Shown piece after piece: positions 47,301 through 54,657 of a DNA stretch of 64,000 bases; position 1 is the stretch's first letter, and every line of letters starts with the position of its first letter. The stretch spans positions 4,434,001 through 4,498,000 of the forward strand of contig CP051247.1 of assembly GCA_017795105.1 (NCBI GenBank), read 5' to 3'. The notes below the pieces were generated by a model. That model was not told the origin of the DNA. It saw nothing but the letters and a program-made list of their open reading frames with translations, and made no database searches. Made by a program: the position numbers and the translations under genes. This DNA is from Planctomycetaceae bacterium (lineage in GTDB: Bacteria; Planctomycetota; Planctomycetia; Planctomycetales; Planctomycetaceae).

Positions 47301-49149
47301 GCAGGTAATCGCCGGTGAGACCGTTGAATTCGACTCCGTTGACCTGCGCCCCGTGGATATCCACAAAGCGGGTCTGTGTCGTCGTCGTGAGCGATGCGAA
47401 ATCAATACCATTGCCGAGTGGACCATTCCCTGGAGTGACGGTCGTTTCAGGATTGAAGCCGTCGGAGTCGCCCGAAGTCGGATCGGTTCCGTCCGGATTG
47501 CCGAGCACGAATCCGGAGAACTCGGTGAATTCGTTGGAGATAGTGGTCCCGCCGAGGTTCGTCACCAGATCGAACGTCACGCCCGGACCCGCTGGAGCAC
47601 CAAGGTTGGTGAAGAGCGGACGAGGATCGAAGACGCCGTCGTTGTAGTCGCCGCGAGCGCGAGGCAGCAGTTGATCCCCGAACTCGTTGTATTCGATGAA
47701 GTGTTCGACGCGGTCGCCGCCACCGAGGAATCGTTTGCCGTCGGGAACAACGATGGTCGGCTCGGAATCAAACTGCGAACCACTCCAGGTGTAGACGATG
47801 TCGTAGTCATCGATCGGAACGGCGTTCCCGCCGTTGACGGCGTTGTCGATGGAGTTGAAGGGATTCTCGAACGTGCCTGCTCCCGGTGCATCGGCTCCGG
47901 TGATGGAGTCGACATGCACCACGAAGTAGGGCAATCCGGTCGTCGGATTGATTGCCACCTGGTCGGGTTCGAGGACAGCGACTTCAGCCTTGGGAATGGT
48001 CCAGAGGCGAGTCGGAGGCAGAACCATTCGATCCCAGGTACGCGACCGTTCGCCGATCTCGCCGTGTGGATCGAACGTCCATGAGGCATTCACGGCGACA
48101 CGGGTGTCGAATGTCTTATCGTGAGTGACGGTCAGGTCGACATCGAGATAACGCAGGAAGTTGGCTTCCAGCTTGCCGGACCAGCCCCAGATGTCGTCCA
48201 GATCTTCATGATTGAAGTTGTAGAAACCGGTCGAAGCCCGCATGTCGAATCGCTGAGCGAACTCGGTGCCGATCGGCGTTCCCCACATCGTGTCGAAGCC
48301 CTGCAGGGCAAAGCCGGACGTACGGAGTTGGTCGAACAGAACATTGTTGCCTTCGAATCGCTGCGAACCGTCCACGAAATCGAGGCCGACGTCCTGCTTC
48401 TTCAGGTCGATCGGAATATAGATGTTGGCATCCCAGTCGAGAACCCGTCCGTGAGATTCGAGCGTGACGGCGACTTCGCGGAAGTCTTCCGGATAGGTGG
48501 CATCGATATCGTACCAGGCGATCATCCCGAGAGTGCGGTCCATCTGCGGGAAGTAGTGACGGAAACCGGCACCGACTGATCCCCCCATTCGACCGGAGTG
48601 GATTGCCCACAGTCGCAGATCGGCCAGGAACATCGTTTCTTCCCAGAAGGTGTAGGGAAGTGCTTCGATGTAAGAGAGTGATTCCTCTGTCCCGACCGTC
48701 CGTCCGCCCTGAGTACCGACGCGGAAGTAGTACCCCATGCCCCGTTCCTGGAACATCTGCTGAGGCCGGCTGGCGTTCATGGAGAAGAAATCCTGCTCCG
48801 GAGCACCGATGCTGTAGGTCGGCTGATTGCCTTCAATCGCGACCGTACCCGGCAACGCGGGAGGAGCCGTGTCGTCGAAGGCCTGAGCCTGCATGCTTCC
48901 GAACATCAGGGACACGATCGTGCAGGCCGTCGCCGTGGCTGCTTTTTTACCGAATCGTGAGGACAGGCGAAGCGGATTGATGGTCTTCATGCGTGAGGCC
49001 AACGGCTGGAGCGATCCTGAGATCCCCGTTCCGGTCCACACGGAATCCGTTCCCCTCCATGAGAGTTGAGGAACGTGATGCCGGTTATCGCTGCGTCGCT
49101 TACGCAACAGCGTGGCAATACGGTGGACGGTCTTGGTGAAGATATTCAT
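44365..49149 (-). CDS. Giant inverse-autotransporter-like protein with beta-helix passenger
   Basis: About 1594 residues from ATG 49149; another start at 48990 (MKTINPLRLSSRFGKK) would remove 53 residues. The signal helix is ATACTIVSLMFGSMQAQA. Residues about 100-350 resemble the intimin/invasin-type inverse autotransporter barrel (GGSVGAGFRHYFPQMDRTLG, WYDIDATYPEDFREVAVTLE, WDANIYIPIDLKKQ, RFDMRASTGFYNFN, YLDVDLTVTHDKTFDTRVAV). After a linker the remainder, about 1150 residues, is a parallel beta-helix-like repeat region with many short N/D-G turns (TTSGTPGDNHDLLIQATTGG, LTINRAGANQGAGGAALIIG) and a D/N-rich end that may bind calcium. It ends without a barrel. Probably a surface adhesin or envelope layer protein. 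Confidence 0.78.
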   Translation of the reverse strand: MNIFTKTVHRIATLLRKRRSDNRHHVPQLSWRGTDSVWTGTGISGSLQPLASRMKTINPLRLSSRFGKKAATATACTIVSLMFGSMQAQAFDDTAPPALPGTVAIEGNQPTYSIGAPEQDFFSMNASRPQQMFQERGMGYYFRVGTQGGRTVGTEESLSYIEALPYTFWEETMFLADLRLWAIHSGRMGGSVGAGFRHYFPQMDRTLGMIAWYDIDATYPEDFREVAVTLESHGRVLDWDANIYIPIDLKKQDVGLDFVDGSQRFEGNNVLFDQLRTSGFALQGFDTMWGTPIGTEFAQRFDMRASTGFYNFNHEDLDDIWGWSGKLEANFLRYLDVDLTVTHDKTFDTRVAVNASWTFDPHGEIGERSRTWDRMVLPPTRLWTIPKAEVAVLEPDQVAINPTTGLPYFVVHVDSITGADAPGAGTFENPFNSIDNAVNGGNAVPIDDYDIVYTWSGSQFDSEPTIVVPDGKRFLGGGDRVEHFIEYNEFGDQLLPRARGDYNDGVFDPRPLFTNLGAPAGPGVTFDLVTNLGGTTISNEFTEFSGFVLGNPDGTDPTSGDSDGFNPETTVTPGNGPLGNGIDFASLTTTTQTRFVDIHGAQVNGVEFNGLTGDYLLESMIINQSGNHEFFVQGGDPNITMQSSTRGETGSRVDSVVVNRANGSAIIPDTTTGTPGDNHDLLIQATTGGSVDWIDVITNDDGGDGIMITGASQSDVTIPVSTTILNSRGNGIGIFPGVGGDIVISGTRTDGNPSGLPLTITDPAENAIQIGLIGTPIQPTPANISFVQPILLNDLDRDISGIFIANTSGTTVFQTSATTTIQYDTTTAGTAAGFEFFQNLAGNITLNNGMVINDSGGAGLRITNDVDVFPVEAPGEFRWLGGSGIGSLTINRAGANQGAGGAALIIGADPPAGAPNNSVAGTGYESDVTFSVPVTVNTAAGTSILLSQNTGDVSFTNGAAVNASNAADPSQVLILDHIGDVFFSTLSVDNFSATDIGFDVDFVDDNEPTPAELAAQVAALDMRRNTGRISINEVNIDVLATGIFGYNNQEIAINGGSVSTTFATAVEIFMADSAIDDNPLGFNLTQLGIELDNVDTVQAPDHGVHLANVKGQATFLSGDFIQAGTGFFVEEAGIYVDNSAVRLREIALSPDINDRRIFSNRRSFALEVFNSEFTQNTKGILAIAIDDLEVDESEFTQNFEEAIDLLNVVSAEVTESEFTNNQAIPDPFTFGAGEAATIRSTMTLALNSDNTSIENTPTFYDLVIGSRTPDFVDPTANDDQNTFDEQDSQFSILMINEAIDNTIGILDTGTAGSEFGYIVNNNAFENDSDIFFQGFVQFRDDAGGNSRVNMNVAMNSMESDDDNLVGNFNATVQGAISFIHNSTDTNDDDDIVFTAIDNLLTLEEQDSIGYMFIDEGDGEAFILVDDNNNDGLTELNDPFNDPLFADITVANGPVFFFDLETDADVSIQNLEIQVLEDSDNITGTNTATVIEDQRVFFFDNVSGITDIDIGGNTIFIDDSGSFIDPFTGNLFLVNDILVTEFDAASGEITLNSSANNTVQINPTGAFLTNPDLLFDAPIGADITGQLQFNGIFVP

Positions 49150-49543
49150 GCGGGCGGGCCCTGTCGTGCGTAATGTCACTGGAGGTCGCAACACGGACGT
49201 CACCTGGAATCAGGGGATCTGTGATGGGAATTGAACGACGGCGGCTCAAGACAGAGACGACGATCGTTTGACGATGGGAAGGGGCCAATCGGAACGGCCG
49301 CTCAGACGAGACGGACGGACTGATCGGTTGATCGAATGTTGGAAAGGGTCTGTGGTTGACCGGACGGTCGAGATGGTTGGTGATTTGAACCGTCAGAAGA
49401 TGACGGCAGTCGAGTGGAGTGTGACCGAGGGTCAGAGAATAGGAGCTGGAAAGTATCGGAAGTGTGTCGGTGAGGAAAGATCGTTTCCGGAAAAATGATC
49501 ATCCTTTCTCTTATTCGACACCCCTCATGTTAAACCTTGCGTG

Positions 49544-49572
49544 ATAATCGGCCGGTCTTCTGATTTTTTTCA
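49544..49572 (-). promoter_or_regulatory. Candidate promoter far upstream of the giant autotransporter gene
   Basis: On the minus strand, TTGAAA (49572-49567) and GATTAT (49549-49544) are exactly 17 bases apart, with an A-rich stretch just after the -35. It implies a 5' leader of about 390 bases before ATG 49149. The rest of the 603-base gap (49150-49752) shows no repeat that I can support. Confidence 0.4.
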
Positions 49573-49752
49573 AATCGATCGGGAGTTTCTCTCAAGTCGC
49601 TTCGAATCGTCTGTTCGCTCGCAAACTGCTGCAAAACCTAGGCGTTACGGGTTTTTCGCCAGCTTCACACGCCCCGCCCGAGCTGCTTCACCGCGTCGAC
49701 AGCGTCTCGTTCCGGCTCCCGCGCGCCCAACTTTCAGAACGTCCGCGGAGGT

Positions 49753-50646
49753 TCAGTTTGTAGCCGCGAATTCGTCTGCAAATTTTGCAACCAGATCGAC
49801 GCCCGTCCCACAGCAGCCACCGAGCAGCCGGACTCCCTGGCCGATCCACGTTCGCGCTAACGCAAGATGTTGTTCGGGGTCCGCTCCAGCGGTCGATTCC
49901 CATTCCCCGGCCCGGTTCATGCGGCCGGAATTGGCATAAACAACTTTGGGAAGGGCGACCGATTGCATCTCCGTCAGAACAGCTCCGACGATTTCGACCG
50001 GAACACAGTTGCAGCCCAGAGCCGAAAGCAGCCCCGAGTCGGCGAGGTCGGCCAGCCGAGGAAGCGGAGTTCCATCGAGCATGGTCTGCCCGTCGAATGA
50101 GACAACACTCAGAGCCACCGGCACTCCGCAGTCTCGGGTCAGCTGAACGATGATCTCGGCTTCACGGAAGGTGGTCTGGGTTTCGATCAGCAGCCCGTCG
50201 ACCCCGGCTTCGAGGAGATGCCTGAGCATGGCGGCGTGCTGGTCGGTGAGCCAGGACTCCTCTGTAATTTCACCAGGTGTGTAGCTGTCCCCGAGAGGTG
50301 AGATCGAGCCGAAAACTCGACAGCGATCGCCAGCGGCTTCCCGGGCGATTTCCACGGCACGTCGGGTCAAACTGCCTGCTTCCGCAGGATTGTGCCAGCC
50401 CTCCAGGTTCACGGCATGCGTCCGGAAGGTGTTCGTGGTCAGGATCATCGCGCCAGCTGCTGCATGATCGCGATGAACGTCGAGGACCAGTTCGGAAGCT
50501 TCAAGCAAGGCTCGCGCCGACCAGCCGGGACGGTCGACATCAAACCCTCGTCTGGTCAACTCGGTGCCCATTGGTCCGTCCAGAATGACAATCTGGTCAG
50601 GAGAGGAGAACAGGGACGCCGAAGAGCGTGCGGGAATATCGGGCAA
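49753..50646 (-). CDS. Homocysteine S-methyltransferase family protein
   Basis: A 297-residue cytoplasmic enzyme of the pfam02574 family, moving a methyl group (from S-methylmethionine or a similar donor) to homocysteine. VILDGPMGTELTRRGFDVDR opens the barrel, and zinc-binding Cys residues are in LSALGCNCVP and in LLGGCCGTG, the three-Cys pattern of the family. The ILTTNTFRTHAVNLEGW and IETQTTFREAEIIVQL blocks fit too. The start is TTG 50646 with GAAGG about six bases upstream. It lies just downstream of trkH on the same strand, without known functional link. Confidence 0.88.
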   Translation of the reverse strand: MPDIPARSSASLFSSPDQIVILDGPMGTELTRRGFDVDRPGWSARALLEASELVLDVHRDHAAAGAMILTTNTFRTHAVNLEGWHNPAEAGSLTRRAVEIAREAAGDRCRVFGSISPLGDSYTPGEITEESWLTDQHAAMLRHLLEAGVDGLLIETQTTFREAEIIVQLTRDCGVPVALSVVSFDGQTMLDGTPLPRLADLADSGLLSALGCNCVPVEIVGAVLTEMQSVALPKVVYANSGRMNRAGEWESTAGADPEQHLALARTWIGQGVRLLGGCCGTGVDLVAKFADEFAATN

Positions 50647-50702
50647 TTCTCACCTTCTTTCACTCTAACCGAATCCGGCGAACAGAAGGGCTGCGAGTTT
50701 GC

Positions 50703-52277
50703 CTACTGGTTTCGCCAGAAGGAGGGGAAGAAGAGGACAAGGATCGCGAACAGTTCGAGCCGCCCGAGCAGCATCAGGATTGTGAGCAGAAATTTGCCTT
50801 GCTGAGAGAATCCCGAGTAATTCGAGGCGGGGCCGAGGACGCCGAGTCCGGGGCCGATGTTGTTGAGGCTCGAAGCGACGGCACTGGCACAGTCGATAAG
50901 TTTCTCCGCCTTCACCGCTTCGCTGCCATTCTGCCAGAGGGTGTCCGGCTCAATGGTATTCAGAAGCATCCAGCTGACGACGAACAGAGACAGCACGAGA
51001 CTGAAATAGACAACGACTTCCTGCCGCAGCCGATCGGGCAGATTCTCGCGGCCCAGCCTCAGGGAACGAATGACATTGGGGCGGAAGGCTTTTTCAGTCT
51101 CCACGCGAATGATCTTCGCGAAAAGAAGGAAGCGGACAATCTTCATGCCGCCAGCTGTCGAGCCGGCACAACCGCCGGAGAACATCAGCAGCAGAAGCAG
51201 CGCCCGCGAAAAATCGCTCCACTGACCAAAATCTTCAGTTCCGAATCCGGTCGTCGTAATAATGGAGACCGTCGTGAACAGCCCGTGCCTGATGGCCTCC
51301 CCGAAATGCTGATAGGTGTCGCTGAGGAGCAGATTGACGGTGAGCGCGACGGTGACGAGCACAATGGCAAAGATAAACGCCCGCCATTCCGGTTCGTTGT
51401 AGACCACTTCCGCCCGACGATACCAGGGAATCTTCTTGGCTTTGGGAGGCGGGTTTAGTAAGAGGTAAAAGAGCGAGAAGTTCGTCCCGGCCGCGATCAT
51501 GAAGACGATCATGGTCATCTCAATCGTGACCGACTCAAAGTGGCCTGCGCTGCGGTTGTAGGTGCTGAAGCCGCCCGTCGCCATGGTCCCGAATGTGTGG
51601 CAGAGTGAATCGTAAGGGCTCATCCCTTCGAGGATGAAAACGATCGAGAGGAGGAGCGACAATCCAACGTAGATCTTCCACATCGCCAGTGCGGTTTCAC
51701 GAACGCGGGGCTTAACGGTCTCGTTCAACGGCCCCGGGACTTCCCGCTGCATGAGGGCTTTCCCGCCTCCCCCGAGGTGTCCCAGCAGGGCAATAAACAG
51801 CACGATGATGCCCATTCCGCCGAGCCAGTGCGTGAAACAACGCCAGAACATGATGCATTTGGGGATCTGCGTCGGATCCTCGAGTTCGGTCAGGACCGAA
51901 GCTCCCGTCGTCGTAAACCCGGAAACCGACTCGAAAAACGCATCGATCACCGTCATCGGGATTTCGGGCGTCCGCATCGTCCTGGACAGCAGAAAGGGGA
52001 GCGAACCGAGAATACCGGCGAGAATCCACCCCAGACCGACAACGGCCAGAGCTTCTTTGTGAAGAATCGTCCCCTGAGCCCCTCGGCCCACGTACCAGAG
52101 GCCGGTGGCCACGGCCATGCAGATGAGCACCGACAGCACGATGCCCAGAAAGCCCTGCTGTTCAAACTGAACGGCAACGCCAAAGATCGGAAATGCCCAC
52201 GGCAGCGACAGGATCATCGAGGCGCCGACGAGCAGTGAGAGCAGGCTGAGAAGCCTGGAAAGTAATCGCCAGTTCAT
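50703..52277 (-). CDS. trkH: TrkH-family potassium uptake channel subunit
   Basis: A 524-residue integral membrane protein with the four-fold M-P-M channel plan. Selectivity-filter-like pore segments are FESVSGFTTTGASVLTEL, CHTFGTMATGGFSTYNRS, FTTVSIITTTGFGTEDFG and SSLNNIGPGLGVLGPAS, each with a central Gly. WRCFTHWLGGMGIIVLFIAL and FSGGCAGSTAGGMKIVRFLL are classic TrkH/KtrB sequences. Partner TrkA/KtrA (the NAD-binding gating subunit) is not in the window. The length is a little above E. coli TrkH (483). Confidence 0.94.
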   Translation of the reverse strand: MNWRLLSRLLSLLSLLVGASMILSLPWAFPIFGVAVQFEQQGFLGIVLSVLICMAVATGLWYVGRGAQGTILHKEALAVVGLGWILAGILGSLPFLLSRTMRTPEIPMTVIDAFFESVSGFTTTGASVLTELEDPTQIPKCIMFWRCFTHWLGGMGIIVLFIALLGHLGGGGKALMQREVPGPLNETVKPRVRETALAMWKIYVGLSLLLSIVFILEGMSPYDSLCHTFGTMATGGFSTYNRSAGHFESVTIEMTMIVFMIAAGTNFSLFYLLLNPPPKAKKIPWYRRAEVVYNEPEWRAFIFAIVLVTVALTVNLLLSDTYQHFGEAIRHGLFTTVSIITTTGFGTEDFGQWSDFSRALLLLLMFSGGCAGSTAGGMKIVRFLLFAKIIRVETEKAFRPNVIRSLRLGRENLPDRLRQEVVVYFSLVLSLFVVSWMLLNTIEPDTLWQNGSEAVKAEKLIDCASAVASSLNNIGPGLGVLGPASNYSGFSQQGKFLLTILMLLGRLELFAILVLFFPSFWRNQ

Positions 52278-52538
52278 CTCGATTTAACGTTTCATGGACA
52301 CAGCGTGAAGGTTCCGTTCAGGATGCAGTGTGACGATCGGTTCGTGCGGATGCAATTGTTCGTCATCGAGACTGTTGCGAAAGGCTCGCCCGGCTTTTGA
52401 AGAATCGTTCACAACCGGGGCGACTCGGCGATGTATGCTGGTAATTTCTGTGCCCCGGCCTAAGATAGGAACACTCGTCAGGGGTGGTCTGAGACCCTGT
52501 GAACCTGACAGTATTCAATGAAGTTGCGGAGTAAGCTG

Positions 52539-53336
52539 ATGCTGGAACGGCGAGAATTGTTTCCGAATGTGATCGAGATCAACTACCAGGCGCGCCGCCG
52601 GTTCGGTTGCTCGGTCTATCTGGTCTTTTCGGGAACGGAATGGCTGCTGATCGATATCGGGTATGAGGATACGGTCGACGAGATTATCGAAATGATCCGC
52701 CAGATGGATTTTCCGCTGGCCGGTTGTAAGTATCTCATCGCCTCTCACGCCGATGTCGATCACATTCAGGGATTCTCGCGCGCTCAGTCTCTCCTCCCCG
52801 GAGCGGAAATCGTCGGTCATGCCGATGCCGCTCGACTGCTCGCGGAAAAAGATCGGCTGATGACCTACGCCGAGATCCCTGCCCAGAACATCTCGATTGA
52901 TCTGCCGGAAATCAAAATCGGCAAGACAGTCAAGGAAGGGGATAAAATTCAGCTGGGCGACCTGGAACTGGAAGTCTGGCACACGCCGGGCCACACGCAC
53001 GGACAGCTCGCATTCCGGATGGGCGACCTGCTGTTCTCCGGGGACAATCTGTTCCGCGATGGCTGTGTCGGAAACATCGATGCTCATCACGGCTCGAACA
53101 TCCCCGACTTCATCAAGTCGCTCGAACGGATCCGAGACAGCGACGTCCGCTGGCTTCTGCCAAGCCACGGGCCGGTCTTCTCCAAAGAACCCGCAATGAT
53201 CCAGAAAACGATTGATCGTCTGGAGAGCTATCAGCATATGGCGGACTTCGGCACCTGTGCAGTCGACTGGCCTCTGCTCGACGACTGGGAAGATGAGCTT
53301 GTCTCTGGAGTCGATCCCAAATCCGTTTCCCTGTGA
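52539..53336 (+). CDS. Metallo-beta-lactamase fold hydrolase
   Basis: A 265-residue protein starting at ATG 52539 with GGAG seven bases upstream (ATG 52518 has none). The metal-binding motif is ASHADVDHIQGF (H-x-D-x-D-H), the third His lies in HTPGHTHGQLAFRMGD, the bridging Asp in FSGDNLFRDGCVG and the last His in LLPSHGPVF. This is the glyoxalase II-like class with a generic hydrolase role; the substrate is unknown. It lies 25 bases upstream of nfeD and is probably co-transcribed with it. Confidence 0.88.
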   Translation: MLERRELFPNVIEINYQARRRFGCSVYLVFSGTEWLLIDIGYEDTVDEIIEMIRQMDFPLAGCKYLIASHADVDHIQGFSRAQSLLPGAEIVGHADAARLLAEKDRLMTYAEIPAQNISIDLPEIKIGKTVKEGDKIQLGDLELEVWHTPGHTHGQLAFRMGDLLFSGDNLFRDGCVGNIDAHHGSNIPDFIKSLERIRDSDVRWLLPSHGPVFSKEPAMIQKTIDRLESYQHMADFGTCAVDWPLLDDWEDELVSGVDPKSVSL

Positions 53337-53360
53337 ACTCCTTTCGGGTAACTCGGCCTG

Positions 53361-53954
53361 ATGGATCATCAATTCCTTGCCATTGCACTGCTCGCCCTGT
53401 CGACGGTGCTCATTATCGCGGAAGTTTTCATTCCGTCGGGCGGTCTGCTGGCGGTCGGGACTTTTGCCAGCCTGGGAGCCGCGTTCTATTTCGCGTGGCA
53501 GGCCTGGTGGGGATCGAGCCCGGGATACTTTTTCGCCTTCACGGGATTTGCCATCGTGTTTCTACCGGCAGCCGTGATCGCAGCCTTTGCGATCCTGCCC
53601 CGAACCCGATTCGGCAAACGAATCCTGCTCGCCGGTCCGTCCGAACAGGAAGTGATTCCGTTCGCGGCTGAAGAAGCTCGATTGCGGACCTATGTCGGAC
53701 GACGGGCGAAGACCGCCACCCCGCTCACGCCCAACGGCTTCGTTCTGATCGACAACGAACGAGTCAACGCCAGCAGCCAGGGGACAATTATCGATCCCGG
53801 CGTCGAGGTCGAAATCGTCAAAGCCTCGGGAACACGGCTCGTTGTCCGCGAAGTCGAGGACGAAGAACCCGAAGAGGTCGCTCCTGTCGACGAGCCGGAC
53901 GATGATCTGGCTGAGGACGATGAGTCACTGGACTTCGACTTGCCGAAGGGCTGA
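53361..53954 (+). CDS. NfeD-like membrane protein with C-terminal OB fold
   Basis: A 197-residue protein. Two to three N-terminal membrane helices (FLAIALLALSTVLIIAEVFI, GLLAVGTFASLGAAFYFAW, FFAFTGFAIVFLPAAVIAAF) are followed by RLRTYVGRRAKTATPLTPNG, FVLIDNERVNASSQGTIIDP and VEVEIVKASGTRLVVREVED, the OB-fold of NfeD proteins, and an acidic tail. NfeD proteins are linked to membrane-lipid domains and often pair with stomatin-like or ClpP-class proteins, none of which is adjacent here. Short spacing to the metallo-hydrolase gene suggests an operon. Confidence 0.87.
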   Translation: MDHQFLAIALLALSTVLIIAEVFIPSGGLLAVGTFASLGAAFYFAWQAWWGSSPGYFFAFTGFAIVFLPAAVIAAFAILPRTRFGKRILLAGPSEQEVIPFAAEEARLRTYVGRRAKTATPLTPNGFVLIDNERVNASSQGTIIDPGVEVEIVKASGTRLVVREVEDEEPEEVAPVDEPDDDLAEDDESLDFDLPKG

Positions 53955-54057
53955 GTCCGGCGTTCGCTTGCTCTATACGTGCATGCTCATGCAAGCCTCA
54001 ATTGCAGGGATGCGGCTGCGCCTATCCAGACGAGATGACTGGATTGAACAACCTCAA

Positions 54058-54110
54058 GGGTGGCCCGTCCGTCTCTCGGGCGGGTCGCGCAGCGACAAGA
54101 GGCCGCGCCA
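54058..54110. repeat. Family A half-element (copy A9)
   Basis: GGGTGGCCCGTCCG-TCTCT-CGGGCGGG, then TCGCGCAGCGACAAGAGGCC and GCGCCATTC. It is a left half with no partner arm detected nearby, between the convergent nfeD and the 150-residue gene. Confidence 0.75.
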
Positions 54111-54134
54111 TTCGTGTTGCAACCAGAATGACGC

Positions 54135-54587
54135 TCAATGACCCCGCCGACTGTGATCACACCCGTTCAACGTAAACTCGCAATGGAGCGGGAGACCTTC
54201 ACCGGCCGTGAACTCTTCCAATTCCGAGAGTTCGATCCCTCCACGACGAATCTCGACGAACATCTGCGCGATCTCTGAAAGAGTAACACGAGTGTCGATC
54301 GGGCATCGGAACGACAGAGACCTGATATCTGCCTTCGATGACCAACTCAGTCTCAACTGTCCGGCGAGTTCGTCAACCCATGCGTAGAACAGGAGGGGAG
54401 AATCGTCTCGCAGTTTGCAGTCCCGGACGGCTTCGAGAAACTCAGATACGTCAGCCGAGGATGCGTCGAAATCGTCAGGAAGCGAAACGCCCCAGGTATT
54501 CGCACGTGCCTCGCGAATCTCATCACCCGAGATGTTCAAGGTATTGGACGAGATTTCCTGGAGCAGGTCGGACCAGAATGAATTCAT
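54135..54587 (-). CDS. Hypothetical protein, small and acidic
   Basis: A 150-residue protein starting at ATG 54587. It begins MNSFWSDLLQEISSNTLNIS and includes WGVSLPDDFDASSADVSEFL, LLFYAWVDELAGQLRLSWSS and a long IRRGGIELSELEEFTAGEGL stretch. It has many Asp, Glu and Ser residues, no membrane segment and no recognised motif. Size and composition resemble orphan immunity-type proteins, but nothing supports that specifically. Repeats flank it on both sides, and GC-type codon use seems like its neighbours. Confidence 0.6.
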   Translation of the reverse strand: MNSFWSDLLQEISSNTLNISGDEIREARANTWGVSLPDDFDASSADVSEFLEAVRDCKLRDDSPLLFYAWVDELAGQLRLSWSSKADIRSLSFRCPIDTRVTLSEIAQMFVEIRRGGIELSELEEFTAGEGLPLHCEFTLNGCDHSRRGH

Positions 54588-54610
54588 GGAACGTTCCCAG
54601 TGGACAACCC

Positions 54611-54632
54611 ATGCCCACGCAAGCGTGGGCAT
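54611..54632. repeat. Family B palindrome
   Basis: ATGCCCACGC-AA-GCGTGGGCAT, identical to the core of 20282-20303. It is in the 70-base gap between the small gene and the GAF-HlyD gene. Confidence 0.7.
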
Positions 54633-54657
54633 CATGGCGGTCCTCCGCAGCTCTTGC

